From NCBI GenBank assembly GCA_019022495.1, contig JAFEKR010000052.1:213359-277358 (forward strand): 64,000 nt of DNA. Direction: 5' to 3'. The position numbers were made by a program, and so were the translations under genes. Below, in pieces: positions 9,393-21,200 of the stretch. This DNA comes from Epichloe hybrida (taxonomy: Eukaryota > Ascomycota > Sordariomycetes > Hypocreales > Clavicipitaceae). The notes under the pieces were generated by a model. The model saw nothing but the letters and a program-made list of their open reading frames with translations. It was not told where the DNA came from and searched no databases. Positions within the stretch are counted from its first letter, which is position 1. Every line of letters starts with the position of its first letter.

Positions 9393-10939
9393 ATGACGGA
9401 AGGAGAAACGGAGCAGAACAGCCAGCCACCCAAGGCCTGGGCGGCCATTTCGCAGTGGTTGCCATCGCGCAGCGCTGACGAAGACCATTGGTGGAAGGTG
9501 ACAGGAACACAGCTGGCAACTTTGATGGATGCAGCTGGGTATTCGCAGGAGAGGCAATTCGAAGCGCTTTTATTCCATCATCAATGGACTGTGAGTTTTT
9601 TTTTTCTTTTTTTCTTTTTTCCACTGACAGCCTTGGGCGCCACTTTTGAAAAACACACGTAAGAGTCCAGACTGAACCAAAGGCCATCAGATACCATACA
9701 TGGGCAAAGCACCAACGCCAGACGGCGCCCCGAGGTGGCCGTCCATACTGGGTGTCGAGGGAATGCCGCTGGAATACTCCTGGAAATGGAACTCGCCCAC
9801 GGGCCAGCCGGAGGTTCGGTACACGTTGGAAGGGATCGGCCGGTTCAGTGGAACGGACATGGATCCGCTGAACCACGATGCCTCGCGCGAGTACTTGTAC
9901 CGACTTCATGCTTCGGTGCCCTCTGTCGACGTCACCTGGTTCAATCACTTCATGGCCACCTTGTACGATCATGACCGCTCCAAGTACGCGCTGGAGGCCG
10001 CGCAGGGCGCTCGCTACTCGACCACAATCATGTTTGCTGCCGAGTTCGCCCCCAAGGGCCTGGGCATGAAGACATACTTCATACCCCGCAAGCTGGGCCA
10101 GACGCGAGCAGGACACATTCCCATGTCTGTGTGGGAGGAGAGTCTCGCTCAGCTGGATCCCGGCAACGAGGCCAGGAAGGCAACGTATGAATTCCTGGAC
10201 ACCCCGGAGGGAAAGCTACTGAGCCCTTTGTAAGTTGCCATGGCATAAATAACTGACCTCCCCCCCCCCTTTTCCCTAGTCGGTGACTAATAAATCCCCA
10301 ACGTCCAGCTTGTTGTCCTTTGATAATGTCACACCTGCACAGTCCCGGCTCAAGTTCTACTTCCGAACACCACACACGAGCTTCAAATCCTTGCGGGAGA
10401 TCCTGACCCTGGGCGGCCGCATCAGCTATCCCGAGGACAAGATGCAGCAGCTCCGCGGATTAATCATCGCGGCCACGGGCATCGAGGCCGACTTCCCAGA
10501 GGACGAGGACGTGCCGCTCACGCCATTCTACAACCGCGCGGCCGAGCATGCCTTTGCCGAGGTGCCCGCCCTCTTGTCCGGCTACATCTACTATTTCGAC
10601 ATGGCCCCGGGCGCCAAGCTCCCCGAGGTCAAGTTCTACGTCCCGGTTCGGCATTACGGGCTGGACGACGGGAGCCTGGCCCGCGGCGTCACGGGCTGGA
10701 TGGAGAGCCAGGGAAGAGGCCAGTTCGTCCAGGGCTATCTCTCCATGCTGCGGAGCCTCTCCCCGAAGCGGCCCCTCGATCAGGGCAAAGGCATCCAGGC
10801 CTACCTCAGCTGCATGATTAAGAAGAACGGGGAGCTCGACGTGACTTCGTACGTGGCACCTGAGGCGTTCGCCACGACGCAGAACTCGCCGTCCAAGATT
10901 GTTGTGCCGACTAGGGGAACGAGGAGGCGTGATAGCTGA
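9393..10939 (+). CDS. Aromatic prenyltransferase, DMATS/ABBA type
   Basis: Three exons, 9393-9590, 9691-10229 and 10309-10939, join to 455 residues, the usual length of fungal DMATS-family enzymes. Diagnostic segments in order: LATLMDAAGYSQERQFEALLFHH, IPYMGKAP (exon junction), GMPLEYSWKWN with Glu94 where indole enzymes bind the substrate N-H, LSFDNVTPAQSRLKFYFRT, and GYIYYFDMAPGAKLPEVKFYVPVRHYG. Known reaction: Mg-independent transfer of a dimethylallyl (or longer) group from its diphosphate to an electron-rich aromatic ring in the cytosol. No NRPS or tryptophan-modifying gene lies nearby, and the closest scaffold-maker is the aromatic PKS, so a polyketide acceptor is a reasonable inference. 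Indole acceptors are not excluded. Confidence 0.92.
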
Positions 10940-11927
10940 GCCAGCCATCTTGTGTTGCAACCCCGGCTTGTGTGTTTTTTGTTTCTTGGTGGCTTTTCCG
11001 AAAAAGTTTGGGGAACATGTGGAAGTTTGTTGTCCGTTGTAATCAAGTACAGCTCGAGAGAATCATACATATATATACATTCCAACAGAGGTCTAAGAAT
11101 CCATAGTCTCTTCACAGTCATGACAAAGACCCCAAATCGTAGAGCAAGCACTCGGCAACAGGAGATGGGACAACACATGGTCAGGGGAACATATTGTCAT
11201 TGGGGCGGGTGACGCAGGGGGTCCTCTGTTGCCCGATGGCGGGTAATCGTCTATGACGAATTATATGCGCGCATGACCGTATTGAGGAAGCTGAAGATGC
11301 GGTCCTCAAAGTCATAATATGCCCGTGACAAGACTTGTGGGTTTGACTCCAATTACCCCTACACCACCAAAGGTTGTCTGGATTTGATTCGTGCTTTCTG
11401 ATTGAATGCGCGCCATCTGTTGTAGCCTTGTCGCGTGGCTACTGTAATTTTGCGTGCATGCATTACTCGCCGTGTTGTTTTGCTTTCCGCTCCTAGGTGG
11501 GGCCCGCACCGGCATTACTTGCCAGGAAGGGAAAGGTCACGTGGCCAGGTTCCGGTTCGGCAATGCCGACTCCGTCCAGGGACTAGACTAGAGTGGAGCT
11601 GTCAAAGCCCAACAGCCAACTGCCAACTTGCTCTCCGGTACTTCGGAGAAGCCTCGGTTCTCAGGATCTTGCCTCCCCCCCCCCCAAAGCTGTTTGTCTG
11701 TGCAGAATGCAAATGGAACATGTGGAGCGCTTCGACTGCTTAGAGTGATTACCGATTGGTTCAGGTCGGAGAGCTTGTATCACCATGACGTGGGGCCTAG
11801 AACATTTGTCGGATCTTGATCTGAAACCGGCTTCGATGGCACGATGGACGATGGCACGATGGACGATGGCACGATGGACGATGGCACGATGGCACGATGG
11901 CACGATGGCACGAGGTGCACTTCTATT
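10940..11927. other. Convergent intergenic region with 15/8-bp minisatellite
   Basis: 988 bp between the 3' ends of the prenyltransferase and the DUF3112 gene. Contains a minisatellite at 11835-11912 and C-runs. A tRNA B-box-like string near 11340 has no matching acceptor stem. No gene supported. Confidence 0.5.
11835..11912. repeat. Minisatellite GATGGCAC/GATGGAC
   Basis: Three copies of a 15-bp unit (GATGGCACGATGGAC) are followed by about four copies of its 8-bp half (GATGGCAC), ending 16 bp before the DUF3112 stop codon. The switch from 15- to 8-bp periodicity suggests stepwise slippage. Confidence 0.95.
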
Positions 11928-13663
11928 CTACAGGCGGGATGGCAAGTCCTCGGTCATGTACATGGTTGCTCTGCTTGACCGCCGCGGCCGGGCTGGTCTC
12001 AAGACGTCCATCAGCGATTGCCTCCGACTCACTCTGGTCGTGTCTCTGGGAGGGAGCATCCCGTCTTGGTGGCTCCGCCGCCGAGGTCCTCCCACTCCTC
12101 CTGCCCCGGCGGCCCCTTCTTCTCCGAGCCCAGGGGCAGGGGCTTCATCATCTGCAGCATCGACGTGAAGCAGGGCAAGCAGCGGGCCCTTTTCCCCAAT
12201 GGTCCCCGAGCGCAGAATCTCATAGCGAACGCCGAGCCTCTCAAGTTCCCGCTCAATGTCGCGTTGCCCCAAGGCGCTTGTTCCCAAGGGAGTCCCGTCG
12301 TCCTTGTCCTTGGCTCCTCCTCCCTTCTCCCCACCGCCGCCCATCTTCTTGGCGCAGTACTGGCCCGGTCCGCTGGCGCCGTTGGGGACATGGAAGAGCG
12401 AGTCGACGCGGAACGCGGCATACGCGGCCACGGTGACGAGCTCCAGCAGGAACTGCGTGCCGTAGAAGACGGGCTTGCTGAACAGCGTCGACATGGCCGC
12501 CGGGCTCTCGGGGTTCAGCAGGGCCGCCAGCCTGACCGCCGCGCCGGCCGCCAGGGTGACGGCGCTGAAAACGAGCAACGTCGCCTTGGGGCGGAACTGC
12601 CCCGTGCCGAAGTTCTCCGGCGGCAGGCCGGGGACGGCGCTCGCGAGGAACATCCACACCAGCGGCATGGTCGCCAGCATCATGTTCCAGGACGAGCCCA
12701 GCTTGAGCAGCTTCTCGGCCGTGTGCAGTCGCTCCGCCTGCCCGGCGCTGAAGAAGCTGACCGAGATGACGATGATGTTCAGGACGGTGACGACGGGCAC
12801 GGAAAAGATGAGCGCGAGGGAAAAGTAGCTGAAGACGGGGTGCCAGCCGACGGAAGGGTGCATGGCCCGAACGAGGCGCTGCGCGAAGAATAGATTGACT
12901 GCAAAAAGAACCACGGCGCTGAAAAAAAAGAGACATTAGCCGTTGAAAAAAAAAAGGGGGGGGGACAAACCACGTACCCGCCATTTTGGAAAATGCTCGC
13001 GGCCAGGACGACTCCGCGAGAGCTGGCAAAGGCCCATACTATGCGGAAAATACAGGTCACGACCCGTACCATGCAGAAATCGAAGACGAGGTCTGAAAGG
13101 AGGAACTTGTGACCTCGCTTGGCATTGGCGCGATAGATTGTGATGTGCACGAAGGCCCCCAGGGCAAAAAGAACGAGGAAGACGACGGCGATGGGGACGT
13201 CGACTGTCGAAGATGGTGCGCCGCCCAAGAAAGCCGCGTTCAGTGGATCTAGCATCCTCATCTCGGGCTGGCCGACTATGAGCCCTTCATTGTTCAAATT
13301 TTCTGGTATTTGTGGCATTTGTGGTATGGGGGGGTCCTTTCCCTGAACAGAGGTAGGCGCAGCAGTGGCTGTCGTCGTCGTCGTCGTCGAGGTTTCGATG
13401 ACGGTCACAGTCACCTGTGATGGTGATATCACATGTGGCCGCACGATCCTGGGACGAGAAGAAGTAGCCGGCTCGTCGCGCAGCGCTAATAAAGCGGCGG
13501 CGCTGCAAAGGCAGGTGCTGGCGGCGGTGGGAAGAGACGCATCGTTCATGAGAGTACTCGTCGTGCTCAAGTCTGGCGGTGGTGATGGTGACTGCAGAAT
13601 AGGCAACGTGTAGCCAGGAGAAGCATAAGCTCCAGCAGAACCGGGTCGGCCTGCGAAAGCCAT
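11928..13663 (-). CDS. DUF3112 family seven-TM membrane protein
   Basis: Two exons, 13663-12978 and 12918-11928 (intron GTACGT...TTTTCAG), encode 558 residues. The N-terminal 160 or so residues are low-complexity (Ser/Thr/Pro, TTTTTT) and probably outside. Hydrophobic segments follow: PIAVVFLVLFALGAFVHI, FDFCMVRVVTCIFRIVWAF, GAVVLFAVNLFFAQRL, FSYFSLALIFSVPVVTVL, then three more, ending in FRVDSLFHVPNGASGPGQY. These motifs are typical of fungal DUF3112 proteins, sometimes described as GPCR-like; no ligand is known. The cytosolic tail is Gly-, Ala- and Arg-rich. It lies inside the island and shares an intergenic region with the PKS. A TTG-initiated extension to 13693 was not used. Confidence 0.85.
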
Positions 13664-14050
13664 CCGAACAGACTTTGTTGAAGACCAAGGCAACGGGACG
13701 CCGGGTCGCTATCGTCGTATCTTGGAATTAAACTCTGGAAAGCAGGCAGGATCAGGTCATGGTAATGTAGTATGAGACTGTATTGCCCGTCATATCAGCA
13801 ATGAGAGAGTCAGGTAATGATGGGGGAACACGTCTCACGGCGTGATGACGAAAGCATTCGCACGCAACATTGTGCCGACCATTTAACAGACGAAACATGG
13901 CCAAATTCAAGCGATGACGGCAAGCAGTCATGTGCAATTCATGTGCAATTCATGTCTGGCCGTATCGCCGTCTCCGAAGTGGCCTTGTTTGGCAATGTTC
14001 GGATCGCAGGAAGCCGCGGCCTTTGCTTCCAATGTCCGACGTTTCGCCCG

Positions 14051-14076
14051 TGAGTCATGCAAGCAAGTTGACGTCA
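14051..14076. promoter_or_regulatory. AP-1-type TGAGTCA plus CRE-type TGACGTCA
   Basis: A perfect TGAGTCA and, 11 bp on, a perfect TGACGTCA. Both are known targets of fungal bZIP regulators (Yap/AtfA types). About 390 bp upstream of the DUF3112 ATG and 1.2 kb upstream of the PKS ATG. Confidence 0.5.
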
Positions 14077-14164
14077 AGAAAAAAAAAAGAGAGAGAACGG
14101 AGAAAAACAACAAGACGACAAGAGATGAAGTTGATACGAATGATGTGACGCCATACAACCAAGC

Positions 14165-14172
14165 TGACGTCA
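14165..14172. promoter_or_regulatory. Second CRE-type TGACGTCA in duplicated context
   Basis: A perfect palindrome 96 bp from the first. Both are followed by related strings (GAAA..., then ACAAGACGAC(A/G)AGAGATGA), so the site and its flank look duplicated. Confidence 0.5.
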
Positions 14173-15031
14173 GAAACACACAAGACGACGAGAGATGACG
14201 AAGAGAATTGAGGCGAATGGTGCCACGCTAGTGCCGCGAATGCCAGCGAGAGCATCAATTTCGGGGTCTCCGGGTCTTCGGTTCACCTTGTCTTGTCTTG
14301 TAAGTTGTTGCCCTCGGGCTGCGCTTGTGCTCAAGCCCCCTTTTCTTCGTGAAGCACCCTGAAACCAAAAGGTCCTGGGAATGGGGGAAACACGTCGGAA
14401 ACATGCACAGCAGTGAGCAGTCATTGCGAGAGTAAGCTGCAGGCAGGGCTTTTTTGTCGCACATTGATTGGGGACGAAAAGTGCATATCTAGACGAAGAT
14501 TTGTTCCATCGGCAGTCCACAATGAAAGATGGAAAGTTGCTCACCAGATCCATGGTGAATGTACTAATGGCAGAGGGTAGATTGGGGGGTTTCCCAAATG
14601 AGAACACACACGGACGTACAACACATTACCGGAAAAGTCGCAACCCGGACGGCGGCGGCTCGCTCCTCGTGACATTTTGCACAGACATCTGTTTATGTAA
14701 ACGAGAGCCAACGCTTGGAGAAGGGGGGCGAGGTAGACTCCTCGTCGCACGTAGGAGGCGAGACCGTTTTACCCTGGTTTTATCTAATACACACATTATT
14801 CTCTCTCACAGAAAAAGGCTTGTTGATGATGATGCCCCCCGAAAAAGTTCCATTCGGGTTCTCGAATCGTATATCCACATCTAGGAACGAAAAAAAAAGC
14901 CCGTGACTTGATCCAGCTCGTGGGTAGCTGAAACGAACAACTACAGCAGATTGAACAAGATGAAACTGAGTCTGGACATCGTGTATCAGCAACCATCGGC
15001 TATGCGATGAACGGAGATTACGTGAATAACG

Positions 15032-15038
15032 TATAAAG
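15032..15038 (+). promoter_or_regulatory. TATA box of the PKS gene
   Basis: TATAAAG 223 bp upstream of the PKS start codon. Followed by the pyrimidine-rich CTTCCATCTTCCGTCTTCC stretch, a common fungal transcription-start environment. Confidence 0.45.
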
Positions 15039-15260
15039 AAGTCTTCCGTCTTGATCAAACCAACCCAAACAAAGCATCCTCATCATATACCTGACTCTGT
15101 GTTATAGTTCCTCATGCCTCCTACGCCACCCTCGTGAGCTAGTCAGGAGCTCATTAATTTTTTACTTATTCGTCTTCCATCTTCCGTCTTCCGTCTTGGT
15201 TTTCTTAATCTCGAATCGCGATTACCTCTCCACCATCCCATTTTCCCCCAGCCCGCAATA

Positions 15261-18200
15261 ATGGTGTCTGATAGACTCAGCAGGTCTGAGCAAACGGTCG
15301 AGCTGCTGTTGTTTGGAGACCTCACAGCCAGCTTCGACCGTGAACTGGGCAGTCTTTTGCATGTCAGGGACAATGCGGCACTCCAGTCCTTCTTTGGACG
15401 CGTGGCCTCCAGCCTGCGACAGGAACTGGGACGGTTACCATCAGCCACTCAACGCATGTTCCCACGCTTCACCACTCTCATCGACCTCGTGGCCAAGTTT
15501 CGTGAGGGAGAAGGCGCACCGGTTCTGCAGTTCTGTCTCATGACTGTATGCCAGTTGGCCAAGTTCATACAGTAGGTTATACCCGCATCTTTCCAGTCAT
15601 GGACCACCCACCGATGCACCCATCTTGCTGGCTAACCAACGCACCTCCTCTGCTACCACTTCAGATTCGCCGATGGGAGATCGTTTCCGTCACCCAACAG
15701 CACTTACCTGCTGGGCATCTGCACGGGCTCATTTGCTGCTTCCGCCATTTCCGTATCCAAGTCCGTGTCCCAGGTCGTCCGTACTGGAGTAGAGGCTGTT
15801 CGGATTGCATTCAGGGCCGCGCTCTGCTCTCTGCTGCGGAGGAATTCGATAGCCGCGCCCGGAGCAGACAAGGCCTGGTCCGTCGTGATATCGCGATCGA
15901 AGCCAGTGGAGGCCCTGATCGAGAGCTTCATGGACGAGAGAGGAGGGCAGTCGTTACGCAGCAAGCTTTCCAAGCCATACATCAGCGCTACGTCTCCAAC
16001 CAGTGCCACGCTCAGCGGTCCTCCGAATGTTCTGCAGGAGTTCCTCGCGCAACACAAACTGGAAGCCGCCCAGTTGCCCATCAAGACGCCCTATCATGCC
16101 ACGCACATCTTTGACGAGAATGACGTCGAGTTCGCGCTGGATCAGTTTCCGGCGGCCGAGTTCCAGTCGTATCAACCCTGCATCCCCATCCTGTCGAGCT
16201 CTACCGGACAGGTCTTGTCGTCGGCCAACACCTTTGGAGATTTGCTGAGAATAGCGAGTACGGACGTCCTGAAGCAAGTCGTCCGGTGGGAAAACATCCT
16301 CGAGTCCTGCGCCGACATCCTGAGCAGCCAGTTCTTGGACAGCGTCAGGCTCTACCCCTTCTTTTGCAACGCCGCGCCCATGCTGTCGTCGTACCTGGCC
16401 CACGAGACAACATTGGAGGTTTCCATTCAGAACAGCATCTCGCCACCTTTGACGAGCCCGCAATCCGCTGCGGCAACGGGAGATTTTGGCCAATCCAAGA
16501 TTGCAGTCATAGGGTACTCGGGGCGTTTCCCCGAGGCTGCATCGAACGACGAGCTATGGAATCTGCTCCGCTCCGCGAGAGACGTGCACCGCACCATACC
16601 AGAGGATCGTTTCAACTGGGAGACGTACAATGACCCAACCGGGAAGACCAAGAACACGAGCAGGGTCAAGCACGGGTGCTTCATCAACGAGCCTGGGTTG
16701 TTCGACACTCGCTTCTTCAACATGTCACCTCGCGAGACCGACAACACCGACCCGGCACACAGGCTGGCCATCACGGCGACGTACGAGGCCATGGAGATGG
16801 CCGGAATGGTTCCTAACCGGACCCCCTCGACACAGCAGGATCGAATCGGCGTCTTCTTTGGTGTCACGAGTGATGACTGGAGAGAGGCCAACAGCAGCCA
16901 GAACGTGGACACGTACTTCATCCCCGGAACTGTCAGGGCTTTCATGCCCGGTCGTATCAGGTAGGCAAGCCCAGCTCTTTTTCTTCTCCTTTTTCTCTCC
17001 TTCCTCCGCAGAGTACAACAGAGTACAAGTTTACCAAGAATACAATTGCAACGGTTTGCTGACAGAAGAAAAACTCTCCGACAGCTACTTCTTTCGGTTC
17101 TCTGGGCCTAGTCTCTGCATCGACACGGCATGCTCCTCCAGCTTCGCCGCCATCCAATCTGCCTGTGGATATCTGTGGCGAGGCGAGTGCGACACGGCGG
17201 TGGCAGGAGGAACAAATGTCCTCACAAACCCAGACATCTTTACTGGCCTGGATCGGGGCCACTTCCTTTCTCGTTCGGGTAAGTTTTACCAATACCACCA
17301 CTTCCGAGCAAGTTTTCTCTCTCACCACCAATGAGTCCATATAATGACCCATCGCCTGCGTACCTGAGGCTCTGAATCCTGATGCTGACTTGGAGGGCAG
17401 GCAACTGCAATACGTTTGATGACGAAGCTTCTGGCTACTGCCGGGCCGATGCCGCGGGAGCCGTCATCCTCAAACGCCTAGAAGACGCCCTCGCAGACAA
17501 GGACCCCATCTTCGGCGTCATTGCCGGGGCCAACACCAACCACTGCGGGCAGACAGACTCCATCACGCGACCCCATGAAGGCGACCAGGCCTCCGTCTTC
17601 AACCAGGTCCTGCGGCACAAGAACGTCGACCCCAACGACATCAGCTACGTGGAGATGCACGGCACCGGCACGCAGGCGGGCGATGCCACGGAGATGAAGT
17701 CGGTCCTCTCCGTCTTCCTCCCGGACCAGAGGCGCGGTCCCGAGCAACCCTTGTATCTGGGCTCCATCAAGTCCTGCATCGGCCATTCCGAGGCCGCGTC
17801 GGGCGTGTCGGCCCTGATCAAGGTGTTGCTCATGATGAGGGAGAACGAGATCCCGCCGCACTGCGGCATCAAGACCAGGATCAACAGGAACTACCCGACG
17901 GATCTCGAGGACCGCAACGTGCGCATCGCCTCTCGGCCGACCCCCTGGCTGAGGTCGAGTGCCCGCGGCGGAACAAGACGAGCCTTCATAAACAACTTTA
18001 GCGCGGCCGGCGGCAACACCGCCCTCCTCCTGGAAGACGCGCCCGTCGTTGATGAACCGGAACCGGACAGGGCCACAGATGCCCGCGGCAGCCATCTCGT
18101 TGCCGTGACGGCAAAGTCGGCAAAGTCGCTGAGGGCCAACGTGGAGAGTCTCATCTCGTTCCTCGAGGCAAACCCGTCGACTCGTCTCCCGGCCCTGTCC

Positions 18201-21200
18201 TACACGACAACGGCCCGGCGAATCCATCACGGGCACAGAGTCGCATGCACGGGCGACTCTACCGCATCCATCCTGGGCGAGCTCAGGTCGCGACTCGCGG
18301 GGCTTCCCAGCCAGTCCAGGCTGAAAACGCCCGAAGTCGCCTTCGTCTTCACCGGCCAAGGCAGCCTGTACACAAGTCTAGGCCGCGAGCTCTTCGACAC
18401 GGTCCCCGGGTTCCGCGACGACCTCGTGCGCTTCGACGGCATGGCGCAGCAGCAGGGCTTCTCGTCCTTTCTCTCCATCATCGATGGCTCCGCGCCCAAT
18501 CTGGACGACGTCGACACCTGCGCCAGCCACCTCGTGCTGGTCTGCCTCCAGATGGCACTCTCTCGGCTCTGGAACTCGTGGAACATCAGCCCCGGCCTGG
18601 TAATGGGCCACAGCTTGGGCGAGTATGCGGCTCTCTTTGCTGCCGGGGTCATCAGCGCCAGCGACGCCATCTTCCTGGTTGGCACGAGGGCAAGATTGCT
18701 GGCGAGATGCTGTAGCCGGGGCACCCACGCCATGCTGGCCGTCAAGGCACCTCTGGACGTCGTCCGACCGCTGCTGGAGGAGTCCTCGTCCTCCTCGTCC
18801 TCCTCGTCCTCGTCCTCGTGCGAGCTCACTTGTGTGAACCAGCCGATGGGGGTTGTCGTCGGTGGCCAGACGGAGAATATCGAGAAGCTCTCCGCCAGGA
18901 TCAGGGCCCAAGGGCACGAGTCCGTCCTGCTCGACATCCCGTATTCCTTCCACACGAGCCAGGTCGATCCTCTCCTCCAGGACTTCCGAGCCGCTGCGCA
19001 GACGGTCCAGTATCATGCGCCCCAGGTCCCCGTTCTCTCCCCGCTACTGGGCCGCGTCATCGCGCGAGATGAGTCCGTCCTCGACGGCGAGTATCTGACC
19101 AAGGCATGCCGCGGCGTGGTCAACTTCCAGGGCGCCTTGGAGGAGGCGAGAAGGGCGCGTGTCGTCGGTGAAGGCACCATCTGGCTGGAGATTGGCGCAC
19201 ACCCAATCTGCTCGGGGATGATCAAGGCAACTCTGGGGTCGCAGTCGAACACGCTGTTCTCGCTCCGAAAGTCGGCGTCGCCCTGGACGTGCATCACCTC
19301 GTCCCTCGAGGCCATGTATGTCCGAGGCCAGGACATTGACTGGAACAACTACCACCGGGATTTCAGCCAGTCTCACCAAGTTGTTCAGCTCCCCCGCTAC
19401 GGCTGGGACCTCAAGAACCACTGGATCTTGTACAAGAACGATTTCCTCTTGACAAAGGGCGAGGGATCCGCGCCAGCCGCCGCCTTGCCGCCGCCCGCGA
19501 AAACGACACCCGAGTATCGATACATCTCGCCGTCCGTCCAACGCGTCATCGAAGAGAGCCACAGTGATGCGAAATCCACCTTGCTGATCGAGTCTGATGT
19601 TCACGACAGCAGGCTGGCCCACGTCTTGCGCGGCCATTTGGTAAACGGCGCATCACTGTGCCCATCGGTATGTAACAGAAATATGAGATATATATATATA
19701 TGTAAACCCCTTTTTGGAGGCGCGCATTTGCTGACTCGAGAGTTTTTTTCCCACCGGACACAGAGCTTGTACGGGGACATTGCGTTGACCATGGCCGAAA
19801 CCATGGTGCAAGGCAGCGGATTGGCGAAATTCTCCGGATTCGATGTGTGTGATGTCAAGGTCGACAACCCTCTTATTGCCAACCCGTCCAAGACGTCTCA
19901 GCTGTTCCGAGTGTCGGCCGTCGCGGACTGGCAAACACGGCTCATCGCCTTGTCCATCTACAGTGTCGACGACAACAGTGGCAACCTCACAAAGAGACAT
20001 GCCAGCCTCAATGTTCGCGTATTTGAAGACAAGGCTTCGTGGCTTGGCGAATGGGCTCCCATGTCCTATCTGATTCAGGGACGACTCGCTTCTCTCAGGC
20101 AGGGAGCCATGGACGGAGGCAACCACAGGCTCAAGCGGTCCATGGTCTACAAGCTTTTCAACTCCATCGTGGACTATAGTCCGGCGTATCAGGGAATGCA
20201 GGAGGTCATCCTCGATAGCGAGAACCTCGAGGCCACGGCAAAGGTCACGTTCGGCGTGGACGACCAAGGCTTCAAGATGAACCCGCACTGGATAGATTGC
20301 CTGGCGCACATCGCGGGCTTCATCATGAACGGAAATGAGAATCTGCAGTCTGACAAGGAGGTCTTCATCAATCATGGCTGGGCTCGCCTCCGCTTCGGCG
20401 AGACTCCGCAGAAAGGAAAAGTCTACACAACGTACAACAGAATGCAGTCTGTCGATGGCAAGCTATACACCGGTAGCACGTACGTGCTGGACGGAGAGCG
20501 TATCGTTGCCATCTTCGAAAGCATCACGGTAAGTAACTCCAAGTCCCCCTCTACCCTCTCCCCTCTCTTCCCTTGGCCTTGATCGTCGTACCCGTGGGCC
20601 GTGGCGTACAAGCGTCGGATTCGGTGTACTGATCCGTATTACAGTTTGGAAAAGTCCCCCGCAAACTTCTCGACAACCTTTTGCCCAGCGAGGCGGCGAG
20701 TGCCACACAAAACGTCAAGAAAGTCCCGGGCCGCTCGGTGACAGCTCCTTCCACCAGGGCAACCAAGAATCCTGTTGTTCGACCCAGTCTTCCTCCTCCT
20801 CCTCCTCCTCCTCCACCACCACCACCTGCCCAGAGCGCTGCCAGAGTCTCACGGGAATTCGACCACGTCTTGGCAATCATTGCCGAGGAAGTGGGAGTCG
20901 GCTTGGAAGAGCTGGGGCCAGACAGCCAGTTCGCCGATCTCGGGCTCGACTCGTTGCTTTCCCTGACCGTCGCGTCGCGAGTCGACGAAGAAGTCGGGAT
21001 CAATCTGCCCTCGACAATCTTCGTGACATACTCCACCGTAGGGGACTTGCAGTCCCTACTCGAACCTCGTGGGAGCCCACCGCCTTCTGGTGACAGGGCC
21101 GACTCCTCAGCAAGCTCGTCGTTTGCCGACACACCCGACTTTTCAACAAGCAGCAGCCATGCCGACCAAGACGCCAGCTCGGTCACGTCGGCATCGAGCA

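Larger units (their letters stand above)
13664..15260. promoter_or_regulatory. Divergent region DUF3112 gene / PKS with duplicated bZIP-type sites
   Basis: 1.6 kb head-to-head region. It holds TGAGTCA (14051-14057), two perfect TGACGTCA palindromes (14069-14076, 14165-14172) with partly duplicated flanks, and TATAAAG (15032-15038) before the PKS. A CTTCC(A/G)T run (15174-15197) lies near the likely PKS transcription start. No gene supported. Confidence 0.6.

Noticed and set aside
9393..10939. Prenyltransferase as part of an indole-alkaloid cluster
   Set aside because: No NRPS, methyltransferase or other alkaloid gene is present in the window; the polyketide context is stronger, though the substrate remains open.
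11300..11370. Possible tRNA (GGGTTTGACTCC resembles a B box, followed by CCCCTACACCA)
   Set aside because: No 5' acceptor strand pairs with it within tRNA distance and no A box is visible.
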